Origin: CAYGZM01 sp964354365 | Lineage (GTDB): Bacteria > Planctomycetota > Phycisphaerae > Sedimentisphaerales > Anaerobacaceae | Direction of reading: 5' to 3' | DNA: 9,967 bases | NCBI GenBank assembly: GCA_964354365.1 | Contig: CAYGZM010000136.1 | Location: 1-9,967 of the forward strand | In this document: positions 5,676 through 9,967 of the stretch, in pieces | Numbering within the stretch: position 1 is the stretch's first letter | Layout of the letters: each line of letters begins with the position of its first letter | Translations under genes and position numbers: made by a program | Notes under the pieces: generated by a model | The model's database searches: none | What the model was told of the DNA's origin: nothing | The model's input: only the letters and a program-made list of their open reading frames with translations

Positions 5676-7433
5676 TCACCATGTTGGATCCTTGCAGTTC
5701 TGGGTTTCGGAAAAGGTGCATGGCACGCGTTCCTTACCCCAAATCTTGTTGCCAGCTCGCTTTGGGTGTGCCTGAAAGTACTTGTTCCTTTCATCTATGT
5801 AACGATCGATAGCCCCCATAGCATCTTCTAGTGATCCGTAGTTGCTGTTGTGAATGATGGCTCGTGACATGCCGCTAAAGACTGATTCGATCACGTTCAA
5901 GAACTGTGCTGAGGCAGGGAGCGGGGCAAGTTCGGCTCTTGGCGTATGATGCTTTCTTCTATAGGCTGTTCCGTTTACCTTATCCACTGTCTCATATAGT
6001 TCCTTCGACGCATGCCACCCACCAGCATCCCACGACAAGTACAACTTCTTGCACCGCTTGTATTGCTTCAGCAAAATATTGAGAAGTTTTATCATTTCAC
6101 CAGTGTTCTTTGTCTCTGAGTAGAAATGCGTTATCTGGTTTGTGGATAGCTCCAAGGCTGCAGTCATGATCAAGCAGCCCTTGGACGTTTGGAATTTGGG
6201 TATGCAGGGATTCTCACCCGGAGCGACAAGCCGTCTGCCTTCTCTCATTGTAACGTAAAACGGTCCCCACTCGTCTATCGAAAAGAAACGCTCGTTCTGT
6301 CCAAGGGTCGATAGAATTGATTTGATTTTGTCGAGCTTCTGTCTGTACTCAGGGTCATTGCTCGTGAGAACCCTCCTGGCTTTCCGCCATTTGTAGCCTT
6401 CCGATCTAATGATCTCTCTGATGACATCCACGCACACTGAGTACCCTTGCACCTTGAGGACTTCCCGGATATCCCTCAATATCCAGCTAGTCCGATTTAT
6501 GCCATGGGAAGATGGAGGCGAGTGTAGCAGAGCATGCAAAGCGTTGCGCAATGCTACATCGTCGGCTTTACGAGGCTTTTTTGGGTCGTCGACAATTCTA
6601 TCGAGACCATGCTGTTCGTAGCTTCGCCACCACCCGGTAACGGTACTCTTGTGCGAAGCCAGCATGCGTGCTACTGCTCTACGTGACAAGCCTTTCTTGC
6701 ACAAGACTATGGCGGCAGCTTGTCTCCTTTTTCTTGCGGTCTTGCTCAGCAAAAGCTTTTTGAGAGTAGGCAACTCTTCAGGAGTGAACATCTCCCGCAA
6801 TTCTGACGGCATTTCGTATCGGAACAAAAACCGAAAAAACAAAGGAAACGAAACATGTGTCTTATCACGAACACCCTTGGTTGTGGCGTGTCCCAACAGA
6901 TATTCTGCCTTGATTCGGGTTTGCATATTCTTGACTGTGCTCTCAGAGATATCTGCCAGTTCCAATTGTGCAATATCCTTGAGAATAGACCGAGCGGACT
7001 CAGTCGATGCCAAGCATAGGGCTCTCAAAACATCAAGAGATACTTTTCTCCTAGAATCGATCTTGCGGCCTCTGAAAGTGGTGTTGACTCCCTTGTCTAG
7101 CAGGTTATGATCAATGATGTAATTCCGAACCGGGTGCTCGCCACCCTTGTACCCTTGTGAGTCGCGGAGGAACCGAAATATCTCAGCGACCGTAATTGAG
7201 CTGACACCAAGATCGTCAGTGGCACGGCTGATTCTCTCAGCAATAGCCTGTCGATGTCGGTCAAGAACTGAAACTCGCGTGCATTTCTTTCGCGTGAATC
7301 TCTTTGGTCTTGGATCTTTCAAGACTTTAGCTACTGTCTCACGGCAATGATGCAAGCGACGGGCAATTTTTCGGATACTCCACCCTTGTTTTCTTGCTCT
7401 TAGGATGGCATGATAGTCCTCTGGCTTGAGCAT
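5676..7433 (-). CDS. Long IS630-family transposase with additional N-terminal HTH regions
   Basis: The 585-residue protein opens with an IS21-like helix-turn-helix (ILRARKQGWSIRKIARRLHH, 10-29) and a linker with GYKGGEHPVRNYI (94-106). A middle segment (about 130-215) follows that I do not recognise. Next comes an IS630-type helix-turn-helix (LSRRAVARMLASHKSTVTGW, 249-268, then HGLDRIVDDPKKPRK) and a winged-helix region (about 295-350). The DDE core has D387 in FFSIDEWG, D469 in YLSWDAGGWH and E515 in LNVIESVF. All three catalytic residues are present and the frame is unbroken, so it may be active. It is longer than ordinary IS630 transposases, which run near 340-360 residues. ATG 7433 is preceded at good distance by AAAGGAA. 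Clear terminal repeats or a TA target duplication were not found by eye. Transcription converges on the exonuclease gene. Confidence 0.9.
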   Translation of the reverse strand: MLKPEDYHAILRARKQGWSIRKIARRLHHCRETVAKVLKDPRPKRFTRKKCTRVSVLDRHRQAIAERISRATDDLGVSSITVAEIFRFLRDSQGYKGGEHPVRNYIIDHNLLDKGVNTTFRGRKIDSRRKVSLDVLRALCLASTESARSILKDIAQLELADISESTVKNMQTRIKAEYLLGHATTKGVRDKTHVSFPLFFRFLFRYEMPSELREMFTPEELPTLKKLLLSKTARKRRQAAAIVLCKKGLSRRAVARMLASHKSTVTGWWRSYEQHGLDRIVDDPKKPRKADDVALRNALHALLHSPPSSHGINRTSWILRDIREVLKVQGYSVCVDVIREIIRSEGYKWRKARRVLTSNDPEYRQKLDKIKSILSTLGQNERFFSIDEWGPFYVTMREGRRLVAPGENPCIPKFQTSKGCLIMTAALELSTNQITHFYSETKNTGEMIKLLNILLKQYKRCKKLYLSWDAGGWHASKELYETVDKVNGTAYRRKHHTPRAELAPLPASAQFLNVIESVFSGMSRAIIHNSNYGSLEDAMGAIDRYIDERNKYFQAHPKRAGNKIWGKERVPCTFSETQNCKDPTW

Positions 7434-7439
7434 TTCTTG

Positions 7440-7446
7440 TTCCTTT
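7440..7446 (-). promoter_or_regulatory. Ribosome binding site of the IS630-family transposase
   Basis: Minus-strand AAAGGAA lies six bases before the ATG at 7431-7433. It supports that start over later Met codons. Confidence 0.6.
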
Positions 7447-7562
7447 CATTTGAGGACTCTACAATCGTGTTGGGTGCCTCAATTTTAGCGGACATGGACC
7501 TGTGATCAGGGACAATTATTCTTGCCGTTGAACGACAACTTGAATTACTGGGTCTGTTTGAG

Positions 7563-7578
7563 AAGTGGTAGGCCACTT
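7563..7578. repeat. Perfect 6-bp hairpin AAGTGG-TAGG-CCACTT
   Basis: AAGTGG and CCACTT are perfectly complementary around a four-base loop, followed on the plus strand by TC and seven A. On the plus strand it is not a terminator, because A and not T follows. It may be part of the element's upstream end or an operator of the transposase gene. Confidence 0.45.
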
Positions 7579-7613
7579 TCAAAAAAAGCCAGTATTTGCC
7601 TATGTCCAGGGTA

Positions 7614-7648
7614 GCGCGATTGCTCGGAAGGCGCAAGCATTTTCGCGC
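7614..7648. repeat. Hairpin GCGCGA-TTGCT / AGCA-TTTTCGCGC
   Basis: GCGCGA (7614-7619) pairs with TCGCGC (7643-7648) and TGCT (7621-7624) with AGCA (7636-7639), with a small internal mismatch and an 11-base loop. It stands out in an otherwise plain intergenic stretch. Confidence 0.45.
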
Positions 7649-7669
7649 AAGAATATTGGGAAATTAACG

Positions 7670-7694
7670 TAAGTGGCGCGCGGAAGCGCACTTA
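7670..7694. repeat. Hairpin TAAGTG-(G)CGC / GCG-CACTTA
   Basis: TAAGTG (7670-7675) pairs with CACTTA (7689-7694), continued by CGC/GCG after one bulged G, around a six-base loop. It shares the AAGTG core with the hairpin at 7563-7578. Confidence 0.4.
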
Positions 7695-7744
7695 GGAACA
7701 TGAAATTTTTCTACCAAGTGCGGTTTTTTCTTCCCGCCCGAGGA

Positions 7745-7764
7745 CCTCTTGCTTATCAAGTAGG
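7745..7764. repeat. Hairpin CCTCTTG-CTTAT-CAAGTAGG
   Basis: Seven base pairs with one bulged T around a five-base loop. No T run follows on either strand, so it is not a standard terminator. Confidence 0.35.
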
Positions 7765-8058
7765 AGCTCCCAGAAAACTGGGCAACACCAGGAGCAGCGG
7801 ACATATTATTGAATCCGACACTCAAGAAATCGCTGTTTCTCGCAAGATTTCACTTTTGACGATCTGGCCTCCTTTCCAGACCTACTCACACATAGAAAAC
7901 GAGCCTTTTAGTCCATTTTCTTCACATCTGTTCCCTAATCTGAAATCGGGGGATCCGAAAACCGCCACAAAAAAGGCAGAAAAGTGAGACTCATGAAAAG
8001 CCGGCTCGCACTCAAGTCTGGGCGTCTCGCGGCCACTTGACCATTTGATGGAATGCCT

Positions 8059-9967
8059 TCAAAGAGGTTCGCCATGAGAGATTATTGTGAGTTTCACGCG
8101 TGGGGCCGGTCCATCTACTGCGCTGCACGAGAACCGGATCTGATTCTCGCCAACTGAGAGGACAGGAATAGACCCATCCGGCGTCACTTTGGTGATCACG
8201 TCACCTTTCGGCCCGTAGAGCACGCAGTCATTGTCTCCGCTGAATTCCAGGTAACTGCCCGACTGCATTTCCACCGGCAGGATTATTGTCCGGCCATTGA
8301 CCGCTATTGTGGGATTCTTCACCGTACAGGCAACCATCGGCATTGCCTTGATGGGGCCGATGGTACACTCTGCATTTTGGCCATCCGGAAGGTTGTTGTA
8401 CCAAACGCTGAGGGATTCAACCGTGCCGAAGTTGATCGTCTCACGGTAAACGTTGTAGAGCCCTTTGCCGTCATTCCAAACGTAGTCGCTCCAGCGGGCT
8501 GATTCTGTTTCGATGAGCGTAAACAGTCGCCGACCCGTGAAGTCAACATCGATGTAACGATCCGCAACCGCACCATACGAGATGTGGTGGGGACTTTCGA
8601 GGCGGATGGCAATGATCTGCCCTTTACCATCTCCTTCAATCCAGACGCCTATTGCCTGATGGTCCTTCAGATTGAGATTGGGTGCGAATTTACGGTCCAG
8701 TCTGGCCCACGCCGCGTTGCGGGGAACCTTGCCTGAACTTGTCGCAGTGAATATGCCCGCCTGCTGCGGCCCATTCGGTGTCTTGGCCAGTACCGCTGTT
8801 ACTCCGTTGGCAGCGCGTGGCGATCCTGTAAACTGATTCGGATCTGAAAGATCGGCCAAGACTATGTTGTTCGCATCATCATACGACCCTGCAGACATGA
8901 GGGCTTCAAGGCGAAACTTCAGGGGTTGGTCGCTGAAGGGGTTTTTCGCCGTCCAAGATAGGCTCCAGGGATCCAAACACGAGGCTGTATGCGACTCATA
9001 ATGGGCCGGGCGGAATCGCCACTTTCCGCCGTCATCGCAAAACAGCGAGAATTCTTTTCCAGGCTCGCGTAATTTTGCTTTGACAGTCTTATCGAAGGCT
9101 TTCGCTCGCCGGAGCTCCTCACATGTGCGGAGCACATCTACCGCTCGCCGAAAAAGGGGAATCTCATCGAGACGAGTACGGTCTATCGCACCGGTAAGGG
9201 AAATGCCCGCATCCCAACCGATTAGCTTGGCGCCGAGATATTCGATCACATCGGGATAGGTTGGCTCGACCTGCGGTGGATTGAAGTGCTGGAAATTCCA
9301 CCAACCAAGATGCAAAGGCAATAGCAGCCCTCCGTTCACGGAGGCCGCGTGTATGTCGATAAAGAGTTTGTGTCCCCGCTGTGGATAGTCCCATGCCTGC
9401 CAGCGAGTACGAAACTGCCAGAAATGGTGCCACATGGCGCTCATCTCCATACCCACCGGTTTCTTGAGATGCTTCTGGATTTCAAAGACGAATTTGTCCG
9501 CCCAGTACCAGCACTCGTCCGACCCACGCAGAATGCTGCTGCCGTCGATAGCATCGAGGTAGATGCCGTCGAAGTTGCACGAGTTCACGATCTCGGCGTG
9601 GTTCTTCGCGATCTCTTCGAACAGAGAGGATTCCGGATTCGGCACGAGAAGGCCGAAGCACTCCTTAAGATGGCGGGCTTTCGCTCCTTTCTGATGTGCA
9701 GATGCCTTCGTTCCAAAGGCGCTGCGCTGAACCTTTGTGAAGCGCCACGGAGGTGTCTGATTTGCAGCTCCGAACGTAACGAGTTCATTATCAATATGGA
9801 GTATGACGCTGTTGTGCTCGAAAAACCCCGTAACGGTGCTCATGCCTTGGGTGGATTCGTTGACCGTGATCTCCGTGGCATCGGCATTGATGTCTTCAGC
9901 GAGAGTAAAGGCTCGAAAGGCGTCAAGCCGTTTGTCCGGAACCGGAGTGACATACTTTGATTGTTTG
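8059..9967 (-). CDS. Glycosidase-like protein with beta-sandwich domains, N-terminus beyond the window
   Basis: The frame is open to the right edge, so the true start lies outside; the ATG at 9843 is internal, since the 41 codons before it also look like protein. The visible part starts with a beta module: FTLAEDINADATEITVNEST near 9920-9860, HIDNELVTFGA, then VQRSAFGTKASAHQKGA ending near 9685. A probable (beta/alpha)8 core follows, with FDGIYLDAIDG (9573-9541) as an acidic strand-end motif, VGMEMSAMWHHFW, and LFIDIHA. Past about 8690 is a jelly-roll-like region, IGVWIEGDGKGQIIAIRLE to SLSVWYNNLP, that resembles carbohydrate-binding or CIA30-like sandwiches. A last beta domain ends LTIISHGEPL. 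It is most likely a secreted or surface carbohydrate-active protein; I cannot name a GH family, and catalysis is inferred only from the fold-like pattern. No dockerin or membrane anchor is at its C-terminus. Confidence 0.72.
   Translation of the reverse strand, partial: KQSKYVTPVPDKRLDAFRAFTLAEDINADATEITVNESTQGMSTVTGFFEHNSVILHIDNELVTFGAANQTPPWRFTKVQRSAFGTKASAHQKGAKARHLKECFGLLVPNPESSLFEEIAKNHAEIVNSCNFDGIYLDAIDGSSILRGSDECWYWADKFVFEIQKHLKKPVGMEMSAMWHHFWQFRTRWQAWDYPQRGHKLFIDIHAASVNGGLLLPLHLGWWNFQHFNPPQVEPTYPDVIEYLGAKLIGWDAGISLTGAIDRTRLDEIPLFRRAVDVLRTCEELRRAKAFDKTVKAKLREPGKEFSLFCDDGGKWRFRPAHYESHTASCLDPWSLSWTAKNPFSDQPLKFRLEALMSAGSYDDANNIVLADLSDPNQFTGSPRAANGVTAVLAKTPNGPQQAGIFTATSSGKVPRNAAWARLDRKFAPNLNLKDHQAIGVWIEGDGKGQIIAIRLESPHHISYGAVADRYIDVDFTGRRLFTLIETESARWSDYVWNDGKGLYNVYRETINFGTVESLSVWYNNLPDGQNAECTIGPIKAMPMVACTVKNPTIAVNGRTIILPVEMQSGSYLEFSGDNDCVLYGPKGDVITKVTPDGSIPVLSVGENQIRFSCSAVDGPAPRVKLTIISHGEPL

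Larger units (their letters stand above)
7434..8058. other. Gene-free stretch with several short hairpins
   Basis: These 625 bp separate the transposase start from the stop of the minus-strand glycosidase-like gene. I see no convincing gene on either strand: a plus-strand frame (7673-7987) has no ribosome binding site and no protein-like pattern. The right end of the IS630-type element must lie here. Four hairpins occur within about 200 bp (listed separately), plus a weaker CCCAG-AAAA-CTGGG at 7769-7782. No clear rho-independent terminator follows the glycosidase-like gene, though T-rich minus-strand runs occur near 7970-7980. Confidence 0.6.

Noticed and set aside
5583..5740. Inverted repeat GGGGTAAGG (5583-5591) / CCTTACCCC (5732-5740), considered as transposon end or terminator
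   Set aside because: Both arms lie inside coding sequence (end of the exonuclease and end of the transposase), so it cannot mark element ends, and the arms are far apart.
7673..7987. Plus-strand frame of 104 codons in the intergenic stretch
   Set aside because: No ribosome binding site, no recognisable motif, start inside a hairpin, and amino-acid use that looks random (many Ser, Pro, Arg). Treated as a chance frame.
9349..9960. Plus-strand frame of 203 codons opposite the glycosidase-like gene
   Set aside because: The minus frame is continuous over 1.9 kb and has domain-like patterns; the plus frame is a shadow.
1..9967. Searched by eye for CRISPR arrays, tRNA genes and toxin-antitoxin or defence gene pairs
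   Set aside because: No regularly spaced repeats, no cloverleaf-like sequence and no paired small genes were found; the exonuclease and the RT fragment lack the partners expected of known defence systems.

Overview
The window looks like a chromosomal segment of an uncultured bacterium, most likely from the PVC group (a planctomycete of the Phycisphaerae/Sedimentisphaerales type fits best). The strongest hint is a remnant of a dockerin-like module (minus strand, about 3426-3632) of the kind abundant in secreted planctomycete proteins. The large TPR protein, the minus-strand glycosidase-like protein and the dense transposon debris agree with this. The taxonomic call is inference; no rRNA or ribosomal protein gene is present.

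Layout. (1) 3-2378, plus: the 3' part of a long tetratricopeptide-repeat protein, cut by the left edge. (2) 2551-3315, plus: a membrane-anchored ElyC/SanA/YdcF-type DUF218 protein, probably co-oriented with the TPR gene for envelope or extracellular polymer work. (3) 3426-5074: a graveyard of broken genes. From left to right it holds a dockerin-like C-terminus (minus), an unassigned fragment (minus), a group II intron reverse-transcriptase fragment (minus), an IS21 IstA transposase fragment (minus) that forms one uninterrupted reading frame with the RT piece, and an IS3-family OrfB 3' end (plus) running to a probable terminal repeat. (4) 5103-5594, plus: an intact small DEDDy-type 3'-5' exonuclease/RNase H-fold protein of the YprB kind, with arginine and isoleucine codon use that stands out. 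(5) 5676-7433, minus: an intact, unusually long IS630-family transposase with extra N-terminal DNA-binding regions. (6) 7434-8058: a gene-free stretch with several short hairpins. (7) 8059 to the right edge, minus: a partial, probably secreted protein with a glycosidase-like (beta/alpha)8 core and beta-sandwich domains, preceded by a beta module that resembles a motif of phage tail and other surface proteins.

The window therefore reads as host envelope/carbohydrate genes at both ends with an insertion hotspot of about 4 kb between them. Only two genes in the hotspot look alive: the IS630 transposase and the small exonuclease. The two points most worth attention are the in-frame IstA-RT chimera (3732-4616) and the compositionally foreign exonuclease placed 28 bp past an IS end. 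I found no CRISPR array, tRNA, rRNA or recognisable defence system.
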